Both the position numbers and the translations under genes were made by a program. Below are positions 49,108-61,857 of a stretch of DNA of 64,000 nt, piece by piece (position 1 is the first letter of the stretch; every line of letters begins with the position of its first letter). The stretch is from Coenobita brevimanus. Lineage: Eukaryota > Arthropoda > Malacostraca > Decapoda > Coenobitidae. Where the stretch lies: assembly GCA_032717465.1 (NCBI GenBank), contig CM064696.1:54291777-54355776 (forward strand), in the 5' to 3' direction. Below the pieces are notes generated by a model that had not been told where the DNA came from, searched no databases, and was given only the letters and a program-made list of their open reading frames with translations.

Positions 49108-49285
49108 TATCCCAGGCTAATCTGAACATGAACTCAGTAGACTGCAAGTCAAAGAAGTCCTGCAGCTCATCACCTTCCTGTCATGGGACAGGGAGGGAAT
49201 TAAGGGATGTCTGTATAACGAGGCAGCTCCACTGCCCAGTCATACTAGTGTCGCCACTTAAAGGAGTCCCTCTCCAGCACTGGCC
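49108..49285 (-). repeat. Dispersed repeat family B
   Basis: Reverse copy from TCCCAGGCTAATCTGAACAT to GTCCCTCTCCAGCACTGG. Confidence 0.7.
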
Positions 49286-49563
49286 AAGTTCTGTCAGATG
49301 AAAACAACCACCTATAAATGTATCCCAATCCTTCCATCTGTATAGGCACACTTCTTACAGGATAAATTTTTGCTCTCTAGCTTGGTAGATAAATTAATTC
49401 TCTCAAGTTTGGGACTACTCCAGTACTGTATAATTTTCCTGCTAACACTTAAACATGCCAGTCACTGGAGAGTGATTTATGGGCAACTGAGTTTAAACTG
49501 TTACCATAATCCTCTCATGATCAGAACAACTCTAGTACTGTATTCCAGCTGATACCAGATGAT

Positions 49564-49569
49564 TTTATT
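49564..49569 (-). terminator. Candidate FAM91 polyadenylation signal
   Basis: AATAAA on the minus strand (TTTATT on +), about 310 bp after the FAM91 stop codon. It is the nearest canonical hexamer I saw. Confidence 0.4.
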
Positions 49570-49877
49570 CAGCTTTACCATTCCTATTCTCTGCTTCCTG
49601 TACATCTCAGTAAGCACCTGTTGCACCAGCGTTCTTAACCCCACTCCACTTTGTCGACTCATGCCGAAATTTACCAAAAGATATCTTTGTTGCCCTACCA
49701 TCCCTATCAAATGTTTCATATACTGCATATTTTGGCAAGCACCAAACTGTTGCACTCTTTAGGCAAGAAATTCATGCTTGAACCAGCCTGTGTCTGCTTC
49801 CCATCTCCCCCACCTGGTACCAGTGTAGTCTAGGCCTAATTATGGTTGTATGGATTGCTTGACTATGGTGGCAAGTA

Positions 49878-50003
49878 TCAGGAGCCTGGCCATGGAGTGA
49901 GAACCCCTGCAGAGAAAAGGAGAGGCATGGTGGGCAGGGGCAGGTTGGATGCTCCTTCACGCCAGCCTCCACGCTGACGCACCTCTGCACGCACTCCCTG
50001 AGC
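49878..50003 (-). CDS. FAM91A1: FAM91 terminal exon L
   Basis: Encodes [20 protein letters not shown] then [20 protein letters not shown] and S, with TGA at 49880-49878. It lacks the roughly 15 residues that follow in human. Confidence 0.9.
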   Translation of the reverse strand, partial: AQGVRAEVRQRGGWREGASNLPLPTMPLLFSAGVLTPWPGS

Positions 50004-53000
50004 CTGTCAACACATTTTATCAAATAAAATCTAACGCTACCATTCTCTGACCAGTATCCATAAATGGGAGACAGGGGACAAGTTGTGGCCAAGCACTATA
50101 CTGGGGGAGGGGAGGTCCACTTAAATGTGAAATGGAACCTAAATTTCAGTAAAATGTAAGGTATAATGCTACAAACAGTGCATTCATTAAATAATCCAAA
50201 ATTTCATATGGAGGGCCACTGGCTTAAGGGAAGGGTCCAAGCCTCACCAGACCCCACTGTGGATATCTACACCACTGACTGGGCTTCCTCTTAAGAAATC
50301 CTATACAGCACTGTGGTTGGACATGGTAGAGCAAATGTTTTGAAGGGACTGGAGGCTGAATTAAGTGCCAAAAACTAGCTAATTACATCTTCACACCCAT
50401 CCCAATGACTTCCTCCCCCACCACATCTGAGACCCACTTTTGCTTCTGTTTTTCGTCTACTCTCTTCCAATATTCACATCCCACCAAGGCCAAGCTGTTC
50501 CTTTCCTGTCAAAACCCCAGCAACACCAAGCATGCTGAATTTATAAACACATAAATAAGTGAAGACTTGACATACATACATTAAAATGATATATATGTAA
50601 AGTGGTGGTAGGTGGGGGCACTCACTATCCACTCACTTGATGTAGTGGTGCTCTCAGGTAACTGCCCTTTCCTCTCTTCTTTCCTTCCTTCCTCTTCTGT
50701 GTTTCTTTCCATCATTCTTTCCTCTTCCATCTGTCTATGGGTGACTCTACACTGGGTGACAAGCCAAATGGTTTCCGGCACACCAGGAAACCATTTACTA
50801 CACTGGGTGGTAACCATACAGTAATGTATTACCAATTTATGGTGTCTGGTGGTTTAATGAGTAATTAAGGCACTCCAATCAGACTGAGACAGTTCAGGTT
50901 TATATCCATGAGGTGGTTGGGGTTATTCCTCATGTAATGCCACTCAGGGATGAGCGAGACTGGTCACTCTCATCTTAAATGTCAGAACAAACCTGCCTAG
51001 CCTCCAGCTCCTACACTCCTCATGGGGCAACAATGAATGAAAATGAAAATTTACATGAAGCTTACCTTATTGCTGCTGATGAATTCTCTTAAATTCTGTA
51101 CAAGGATTTTGTTGGCTTCGGCAAACTTCTCGACACTGCAAGGAAATAAGGTAAATATCTAATGTGTAATAATCATTCATTTCTTAACTGGAACTAACAA
51201 TACCAAATTTCTAATATATCACATTTCAAATATGATTATCGATAAACAAAACACTTGCATGCTTGGGGATAAAAGCTGGCTTATGCTCTCTAATTCACAA
51301 GTAAATCCTCTGGCTAATGCCGGACAATTTTATTCATTTGAAGATAGACTCCTTGAGAAAATGAGTTATAAACGATCTTCATTATCCCCTTCAGTCCATG
51401 GATGAACTCTGTATTTCATTCAGGCTTATTCTAGACAGCTTTACACAGCTTAACCCCTTCACCCCTCAGGGTGAGAAATGGATGGATTGACCAACACCCA
51501 ACCTGGCTGGTGAGAAGAGCTTATGTGAGATTATCTTGTTTGAGACTTGATGGTTGAGGGAAGCATCAAAGAGTGGAAGACCAAAGTGGCATTCCAACAA
51601 ATGCCACTGGTCCAGCAACGGGCCATCCAGAGGCAGGGTGAGGCCTTCACGACAGCTGGGGGGAGAAGGGGGGATCAGAACATCATATTAAACCAATTGC
51701 CATTCATTATTCATGTTTCAGCACATATCATATTAACCAACTGCCATTCATAACTCTGGGATTGGTTTTCTCTCATTAATGAAATAAATCATGCACTGAA
51801 ATTCTGAAATGGAACTCAAGTTCATCCTGCAAATCTTAGTAGCTATACCAGTAACATATTTCTAACCTCTGAGTCTTTGTGTCCTCCTGTTTGTCTGCCA
51901 CTATGCTGGCTACATCCTCAAAGCTGATGACCTGAGGTATGGCTGGGGCTGGGGAGACGGTGGAGTCATGGTCTGGCGCTGGGTGTGTGAGGAAGGGGTG
52001 TGGGGCAACACCAGCAGAGGCACCCTGAGGCAGCCCCGTCGTTATCTCTGCTGCTGACAGTGTGGCCGTGGTGGCAGCTAGAGGGAACGCTACCAGTTTG
52101 ATGTAGCCAAACGTGTGCTCCAAGTCCAGCTGCTGTGATAACACCTGCACTGCTGGGTGGTGGCTGAGTTCTGAGAAGTGAGAGGATGGTAGGTGCTGAA
52201 ATCAACAACTGCTATTTAGTCCATTCATCATCATCATCACCATCATCATTCAATGTATATTTTTCTTCATACAATATGATTGTTAGCACAATGTAGCCAA
52301 AAGTGTGCTTCAGATCCAGCTGCAGCAACAACAATTACATTGCTGGGTGGTAATACGTCTAGCAGGGAAGTGATAAATTGGAGATCTAGTTAACAAATGC
52401 TAAACAGTCCATTCAACACACGGTGCTTTGCTTAAATAAAACAATATGAGAGAGAGCTCAATATACCCAAACATGTGCTCCAGGTCCAACTGCTGCAACA
52501 ACACCTGCACCGCTGGGTAATGGCTGAGCTGACAGCTGGGAACAAACGCTAATACTAAAGTCACGAAATACTGTACTGCACATTCCATCCAAAACATGTT
52601 GCTTTACTACATAATACAATACAACAATTGCTCATTTTGTATACAGCACTCTTTAACACACAATGCTGACTGCATCTGGCTTGGCTGTGACCCACAGTTA
52701 CAAGTGAAAATATGACAGTTAATTCACATCCCATACAAACCACACCAAAATAAATGTGTTTGGATCAGAGTAAAATACAGGGTGGTCACAAATAGCACTC
52801 CACTAGAAACTCACCTGGTCATATGTGTTGCGGGGATGGATCAGTCTGCCAGTGTGGGCACAGGTGGGACGGTGGGAATAAGAAATAAATAACTGAGGAC
52901 TGACACTGATAACAATGACTGAGCTGACCCCAAAACACATGAGAAATCACCCAATGGAAAGGATGAGGAGTGTCATATGTGTACCATCCTCTACATTACA

Positions 53001-56000
53001 AATAAGCCTGTACTGACTGACTTACTTGAGCTATCTAGGGGAAATGGAATGTGCTGAATACAGACGTCGTGGTACCAGCCATATGCCTGTAATGAGAATA
53101 AACACAATGAAAGTACTGTACTCTTCAGCCTAGGACGGACTTTTTGACATGTTGGGGTTAGGTTACAGATCTCTTCAAAGTTGAAAAAATTCATCTGGAA
53201 ATAACATTAAAAAAAAAAAAAAAAAAAGTGAAAATGTTAATAACAAAGAGATAACGTATACCTGTATTAGCAATGGTGACTTACTGTGAGACATACAGTA
53301 TTACACATGATTGACCTGACCTGGATAAAGACTGGTGAGTGCATGAGTGCTTCATTGACAGTGGTGAAGAGAGCTGCAAGGGGTACAACGGTGGGGTCAT
53401 GTCCCCACGGCGTCACTAACACCTTCTCATACCCTACAAGGCACTCAGGCAGTCGCCGTAGTCGCTCACCTAAATAAGAGACAGCCATTAATTCCTTTAA
53501 TCCCATAAGCCAGTTTTTCATACGGGCATCCAACACTTTTGGAATTCCTAAACCAAATAGTCATCTACAAGAAGCGAGAAACAATGGTGAAGATTCCTGC
53601 CATTATCACTGGATTAATGGAGACTGTTTTAACACTTAGATGGCATGAAGCCACTCCTAGGCTGCCTAAAATCATCTAGCAGAACCAAAAAACAATAGAA
53701 AAGATAACTAATGTCAATGGTGGATTCGTAGAGATTCTTTTAACACTTAACAACACACCACACCTAGGCTGACTAAAACTTACTGGGAGTAGCAAAAATA
53801 AAATAGGGAAGATTTCTATTGTCAGTGAAGGGTTGGTGGGGACTGTCTTTAGCCCATATGTGATGAAAGGTCATTCACAAGTTGAAGAAAATCATTTTGC
53901 AATAGTGAAACTAAAATAGTCATGATACCTATTGCCAGTTTTGTTGTTGTTGTGGACCTAGGATCATCTGAAACGTGAACCTGGTTGATTGCAGTCTTAA
54001 TCTGCCCTTCTATGGTCCATTATCCTCCTTTCAGGGGACAGGGAGGGATTTGAGAGTTATTTAAATAACTGGACAGTGGAGCCACCTGTTATACCACTGC
54101 CATCAAGTGATGGTGTTCCTTTCCAGTACCTGTCATCTAGCATAAGGAAGAAACAATAGTGAAGATTTCAACTCTCATTAGCTGATTAATGGAGACTGTT
54201 TTAACAACTAGACAACACAACGCCACACCTAGACTGGCTAAAACCATCTGGTAGTGGCAAGATTAAAAATAGGGTAGATTTCTATGATCTGTGGAGGGTT
54301 GGTGAAAACTGATTTTAGTCCTTACATGACAAGAGGTTACTCCTAAGCTGAATAAACTGTGGCAGTAGCAACAATAAAATGGCTGTGATGCCTGTAACCA
54401 TAGGCAAGTTAATAAATGTCTGTTATCCATACTCCTTGGTGCTGGAGAGGGATTCCTTCATATGGTGGCAATGATATATCCAGGTGCTTCACAGTCCACA
54501 ACTATCACTACTATCATTACTATTATTACACTGCTAGACCTATAATCACTATCACATGCACTATCATTACCATCACCCTTACCAATAAACCTGCTGGAAT
54601 GTTCACTACTACCACTAGCCACTAGCACTGCTACTATCACCACCACCAGCATCATACTACAGCAACAACCATCACTACCATTATCACAACCACCACTAGT
54701 AATTCACAAACTATAACCACCACCATAACACCATCAAAACTACCAATACATGAAAAAGGGTTTTGGCATCAGCCCTGGCTCAACTGCACACTATACTGTA
54801 TATCAGTGCTCAGAACATTGTTTCAAATTAGCTACAAGTTAGCTGACATGGGACAAAGATCAGAGCACTAATGTACCAGCCTTTTGAAACAGTGCTTCAG
54901 TTCTGTCAGATCAGCTACACTGAACTACATTACCATATTTCGCAGCATATTACTTCAACATATCTGCAACGTTTAACCATATTATTTCATCTAGTGCACT
55001 GAACTGTATTACTTCATCAAACCTGCAACGTTTAACCATAACATTTCATCATACATGCTACTGTGAAGTGTACTATTTGATCACTTTATCATAACACTAC
55101 TGTGCAGTGTTATAGAGTCAAGTAGGTGTAATGGAGATGATTGAGAAATATGAGGTATTGGTGCGGGGTCTGGGCACCAAGGCGTGGCGGTGCCCAGTTC
55201 ATAAGGTGCTGGAGGCTCTTGCACTCTACGGCGTGACTGTCAGTTACTTTCGTGCAGTGAGGCAAGGTGGACGGCTGAGTAAGAGCTGCTGGGTGCGCTT
55301 TTAGGATGAGGAGATGGCTGCTGCAGCTGTGGCAGCAGGAAGCATTGTGGTAGAAGGACGCACCCTGACACTCCATTGGGCTCACCTGGATCAGGAGTAC
55401 CCAGCACCAGCCCTGGTAACTGAGCATGACACAACCCTGGCATCGGCACTGATCACTGAGCAGGACACAAACTCAACACCTGCGTTGATCACTGAGCATG
55501 ACATAGCCATGGCACCAGCACTGACAGCTGAGCATGACAAAGCCCCAGCACTGGCACTTCTAAGCTCATTGAAAACTAGCCTAGAGCCACCTCCACCTAC
55601 CTCCATTGCTACATAGGAACAGTCAGAATCTTCTGATGAGCATAAGCTATTCATTAGACAACTGCCACAGGATACTGACAGAGAGACAATTTATGAACAC
55701 TTTAGGAAATTTGGGAAGGTAAGAAAGTTGTGGGTGAAGGAAGGGGCACCGTACGGGTTTGTAGTGTATGAAGATGAGGCTGGCTTGGTTGCAGCGCTCT
55801 CATACAGCAGTCACATCTTGGGTGGCCAAGAAATACACGTGCGGCCAGCGGCAAAACAGCCAACACAGGTGTTCATTGGCGGCCTGGACAACTGTGATGA
55901 GACTGCACTGAGGACCAGACTGGCCTTTTTTGGTACTGTAGTAAACTGCCAGCGACCTAAATATGATGGTAAACCAGCTCCTTTTCTCTTTGTGACATTC

Positions 56001-59000
56001 AGCCACAAACTAGAGGCTGAGCTAGCACTGGAGGCTGGCGAAGTTCTTGTGCGTGGTAAATCCTACCCCATCCGGGCCCCTTACACCAGAGATGAAAAGC
56101 AGGAAAATGCCAGGAGGCTGGGGGAGAAGGGTGAGTGCCAGACAATGAGTACAGGCTTCAAGGGGAACATGGAGGAAGAAGAAGAGCAAGGGGAGAGGGA
56201 GGAGGAAGAGGAATGGGAGGGAGAAGAAGAAGTAGAGGAGGACATAGAAGAAGAGGCGGATATTGAGGAAGAGAGGGATACTGAGGAAGAGGAAGATACA
56301 CAGAAAGAAGAGGAAGAAAGCCAGGATTATTTCTCCTTGAAGAGGGAACTGGAGAAGGAGGGAGAGGAGGAGAGCTTCAATTGTGGCAAGAGGAACAAAA
56401 TGACTATAGAAGATGGCAGTGATGATGTGACAGGAAAAATTTGCCTGGATACACCTTGTACATCTTTTCTCGGAGATGAGATGAAGGTAAACATCAGGGG
56501 CTTTGAGTCTGATTGCTCTTGGGGGGAGCTGGTCCAAGCTTTTGCAGTGTACGGTCATATTAAGAAACTGTGGATCAAACACGGTGGTAATATTGGCTAC
56601 ATCACGTATGCAGACCGTGAGTCAGCTATGGCGGCATTGTCAGCCAGTCCCGTCATTGTGGGTGACTCTGTGGTGGAAGTGGTGACCCCCAATTGTTGCC
56701 CTAAGGCAGTGTACGTGGGCAACCTGAGGCATGACATCACAGATGCCCAGGTAGCCCAGGCCCTCACAAGGTTTGGTATCATTGTCAAAATGAGAAGGCC
56801 GCACAGTTCTACCGACCAGCCTCCACATTTCCTCTTTGCCATCTTCAGCAGGGGAGAGGATGCTGATTGTGCCTTGCAAGCCGGCAGGGTCTATGTCCGA
56901 GGCCACAACTTGACAATAAAGCCAGTCGTCAAGAGGTCGGGACTGAGCCAAGACCACTAGAAGCATGAAAGCTGGTATTGTGATTACTGAAGTGGATAAC
57001 GCACTGTAACATTCTTACTCACTCATGCTATCCATTGAATCTAAGTGCTGTCAATGAACCGCATGTATGATCTGCTTGAGCTTATCTTATTCTGTACATA
57101 TTAATGCTCAATTAACTATACTCCCCCGTGGCAGCCACCTTGTCGTGGTGGGGGAGCTTAAGTGCCCCAGTGGTCCTGCCAGGGTCTCCCATGCTGGACA
57201 ACTCGCTAGTGAGGGCACAACTAAGAGCTGCCACCCCCCTGGGGAAAGGGTGAAAGAATGCCTCTCCAGCATCCCTGCTTGTCGTAAGAGGCAACTAATA
57301 GGGGCCTTTTTGTCTCCCATCTTTCTCTCCTTACAGTCCTCTTCTTCTCTTCTCTCATAACTCTCTTCTTGCTATTTCTGTGTTTCTTCTGGCTATTATT
57401 TTCCCTCTACTCCTGTCACGTTAGACATCTGATTTCATGACATGGACAGTTTAAGGACTTTCCACTGACACTGAACCTTTCTCCCTTACATCACTTTCAC
57501 GCCAAGACCACTTCAACGCCAGCCCTAGTGCCATATAGCCATATTATGGCTTGGTCCTAGTTCCTCATTATTTCTTCCTTCCTTCATTCTATATACATAT
57601 ATACTCTTAATGAACTGTATAAACTTTTATGGATTATTTTTTTATTGCTCGATCCTCCAAGGGGCTAGGTCTTGAAACCCCTCTGTCACCAAGTTACTGC
57701 AATCCTAATGGAGGTTAGCTATCTGTATTCCATAGTAAAAATCATCATTCATTTAACTCCCTGAACTCAAGATGTCATTTCATTTCATTCATGCAATCTT
57801 ACATCAATGAACCTAGTGCCTGGCAACTAATGCCACGCTATACTGTCGCAAAACAGGACTTGTTCTCTGTTGTGAGGTAATGCAAGTTTTAAAATGTTGA
57901 GAATTTGGCATTTGACCTTTGGCAATGTCTACAGGACACTGAAGGTGCAGAGATGGGTTAAAATGGGGGAAGAGTTTTGTATGGACTGTTTGTATGGACT
58001 AAGTGTATTTATCAGATGTGATTACAAAATTATTACTATTATTCTTGCTTAAACAATCTAAGATCAAAACCCTTCTCTTGTTTTAACCTTTCTGTTCAAT
58101 AAATCTTAATTAATTTATTCACGCTTACAACAGAGGACTGTCTTCAACTAAGGAGAAACTACATGTATCTGCAGTGCAGGGGTTGAGAATTATCTCCATT
58201 AGGCTCCTTCAGTTGCATGACATCTGTATTTTCTTGACTACTGGTGAAGCAGCTGGTAGAGTTCATGTGCCAGAGCATACAGTAGCATATGCACTAAAAT
58301 CTGAGTCATAAAGGTAACCAATGCTTTTTATTTGTAAAACATTACCAGAGGCAAACCTCAGTCATCTAACCTTAAATGTTCTGGACTACAGCAGTCTAAC
58401 CGCAGGACCCTGTGCTCCAAAGGGGGCAATGTAGGATTGGCAGTTTCAATAAGTACCGGTAATTCACTTCAAGATGTAGGACTTGGTATGATCTGCTGTG
58501 TATTCCTAGTGATCCTTTAAATAAAATATCTTGTACAAATATTGAAAACTGTGCTAACTTGGCCAATCTGATTTAATGTTAATATCCTGTTTTGAATTCT
58601 GCAATAATGAATATATGGAGGGCTTCACTACTGTACAGGTGCTTTCAATAGCACTGTTATGGCCAGGTGACTACACTGCCTGGTTATACAAACATCCTTC
58701 AACTCCCTATTCCCAGAATAGTAGACTGTGGATTGCAGGAAAGGGGCAATTTCAAACTTGTAGTCCACTGAGTTCACATTCAGATGACCCTGTGGGTATT
58801 ACTACTACTACTAGTACTACTACTAATACCACCACCACTACAACCGCCACTCTACTTATGCTTTTGTGTTTTAAAAGAGCTTGTTTTATGTGATATAGGG
58901 TGTTAAGATGAAGAAGGCATAAGAATAGTGACAAACCTTGAGGCAGAAGAAGAGAGGGAGGGCCAGAGCCAGTGGTGTGGTAGAGGAAGAGCTTGAACCA

Positions 59001-61822
59001 AATGGAGTTGACCTCAGGAACGGCTGGACCAAAATGTGGTGGAGTTTCCCCTTCAATGGCTGGGATCTCATAACTGAGTGGGGCCATGGACACCAGGAAC
59101 CTTGGGAAAAGTGGAAAGGGAGGCTATGTGTATTCCAAGGTACATACATCATTCAGCCAACAATTACACTATTTTCTCACTTATCAAAGAGCTTCAATTT
59201 AACATGTTTTTGTTTATAGCCCCTCTCCTGCAGCTCACCATCCTCCTTTTGGGGAACATGGGGTTGAGGGACTTTTATATAACCATTCAGTCAGTGAAGT
59301 TGGCTGGCTATATTGATACCATCTCATGAAGGCATCTCTTCCAGGCACTCACTCTAAGGCTGTTAATCAATACTGGAAAGCTTTTCACATAACAGAATAG
59401 GGATATCACAGGTAAGCAGTGTATAAAGAATGATGAAAGATGTTTGTGGTGAACAGTGGGGATATTAAAGATGCAGGGAGGGATCATTCCAGCCAGTTGT
59501 TGAATGAGGAGCTTGACTGGGACAGGGAAGGTTTGGAGTCAGTGGATCCAGTGTTTGGCCCTTGGCCTTTGATTGACGCTACAACTGTGAGCAGGGAAAT
59601 AGACAGGATGCAGGTGGGAAAGGCAGCAGGTGTGTCTGGGTTGACTACTGAAATGCTGAAAGTCTTAGGAGATATAGGAGTCAGTTGTCACTGACCTGAC
59701 AAATACGATTATACATGAGTGTGTTGTCCCAGATGACTGGTTGATGAGTGTAATTGTAAATGTGTACAAGGGGAAGGGTGATGCCCTGGAGAGAGGAAAT
59801 TATAGAGGCATAAAGCTTTTAGACCAGATAATGAAGGTAATGGAGAGCATTCTAGAAGGTATGATTAAAGAAAGAGTGAATATTGATGAGATGCAGTTTG
59901 GGTTTATGCCAGGCAAAGGGACCACTAATGCCATATTCGTTGTTCAACAGCTACAGGAAAAATATATAGGAAAGAAAAGGGAACTGTACTTTGTTTCTGT
60001 TGATTTGGAGAAGCCCTATACAGGAAAGTAAAGGGAACAGTAATTTGTTTTTGCTGATTTGGAAATGCCCTTTGACAGAGTTCCTAGAGAGGTGGTGAGG
60101 TGGGCAATGAGAACGCTTGAGATCGAGGAGTGGCTGTTAGGGTCTTTATGGCCATGTATGTGGGTACTCACATCCAGGTACAGGTGAATGGAGATTTGAA
60201 TTCTCTGTGAATGTTTGTGAGTATCAGTGGTCAGTCTTGAGCCCCTTGTTGTTTATTATGGTACAGATAGATATAGACAGACTGATAGGGCTGCAGGGTG
60301 TTTTATTACTAACTTACAACTGCTAAGCAGCCTGGCAGTGGTGGCTACAGGTAGGTAGATAGATAGATAGATAGATAAAGCTATAATTATAGATATAGCT
60401 ACATACATACATACATACACATACACAGAAGACAGACAGATAAGTTATCAGACAAATGGATATGTGGATAGAAAGACAAAAAGACTGACAGATAAAACAA
60501 ACCTGTGTGCTATGTTACATACTGATAGTTCTTGTTGAGTAGCCTGGCGGTGGTGGCTGGGTCCAGGTTACTGAGACTTTCCCACCGCACCAGGTCCAGG
60601 CCGGGCGGGGCATCAGCGTCATGGCAGCACAGTTCCCGGTTGTGTCGGAGAAAGCTCACTGACGTACGTAGCGTCAGCGCGTGTTCAAAGTACCGCTGGG
60701 CTTCACCTTCAGAGTCAGACCTACAAAAGAATCAATCCCTTCACAAGATGGCACTGATATGACTGGGCAGTGGAGTTGCCTGGTTATGCAAATTTCCCTT
60801 GGTCTACCCTGAAAGAATGAGAGTGAGATGTGGGAAAAGGGCAACTACAGCCTGCAGTCCATTGGGTTTAACTTTTGATGAGCCTGGGGTTGCAACTATT
60901 ACAAGTAATACTCCCTACTTTTTCCTGCCATCTAGGCCAATCTACCCCATCAGAGCAAAGGGGTCAGAGGTGAGGCTTCTTTTTCCTGCAGCCTGTACAT
61001 TTACTTTAGCTTAGGAGAAACTTTTCAAGCTGTAGGTGTTAAGACACAGCCTTCATTAACTCTCCCTATTACAGGACCTTCGTAAATATAACAAGTTGTC
61101 TAGAGGTGACAAGAATTAACAAAGATGACATCACACTCACGAAGTTAATAATTAACAACTGATACCTACAAAGATACAACTTTCTTTCATCTTCCTCATA
61201 CTAATCTAATTTTCCACATTGATACGGCATAAGGAGAGAATGTAAACCATCATTTTATGCAGCAATGAGTGAAAATGGTATTATAGATTTGTATTACCAT
61301 CCTGCACAAAAAAATAAATAAATAAATAGTTAAATCAGCTCTTCTATGATGAGGGACGATAATATCACTTCACTCTTCAGCTGAACAATTAAGAAACTCA
61401 TGCATAACATTCTGAAAAATTTTTTCTGCTCAAATATAATCACATCACCAGGTCGTGAAAGTCACTGCTCAATGTCTAGTTATTTAACCCAAGGAGCCAG
61501 GGAATGTCGTTTTCATTCTATTTTTGTCACCTCCTGACATCATCATTCAGCTCATGATACACTTTTTGAACTGATGGGGTCAGATATAGGATTACTAGTC
61601 CCTTCTGACTGATACATCTTACTAACTTAAATAAGCTGTCTGCAGGTACCAAGAATAAGCTGAAACAGGGATGTCACTCACAGTCAGTACCTGTGTTCCC
61701 AAATGTCCATCTGATACAATTACACAGTGCTAGTGACTGAATGCTGCACAAAAAAAAAATGTGCCAGTGTGCTATATGATGTGGCTGAATATGATAAAAT
61801 ATATATTTTTTAATTTCTGGAG

Positions 61823-61857
<35 letters not shown>

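Noticed and set aside
48856..49125. Poly-serine frame
   Set aside because: Made entirely by (AGT)n and related trinucleotide repeats.
56022..56582. Leucine/phenylalanine-rich membrane protein on the minus strand
   Set aside because: It is the antisense of the Glu-rich block of the RRM frame.
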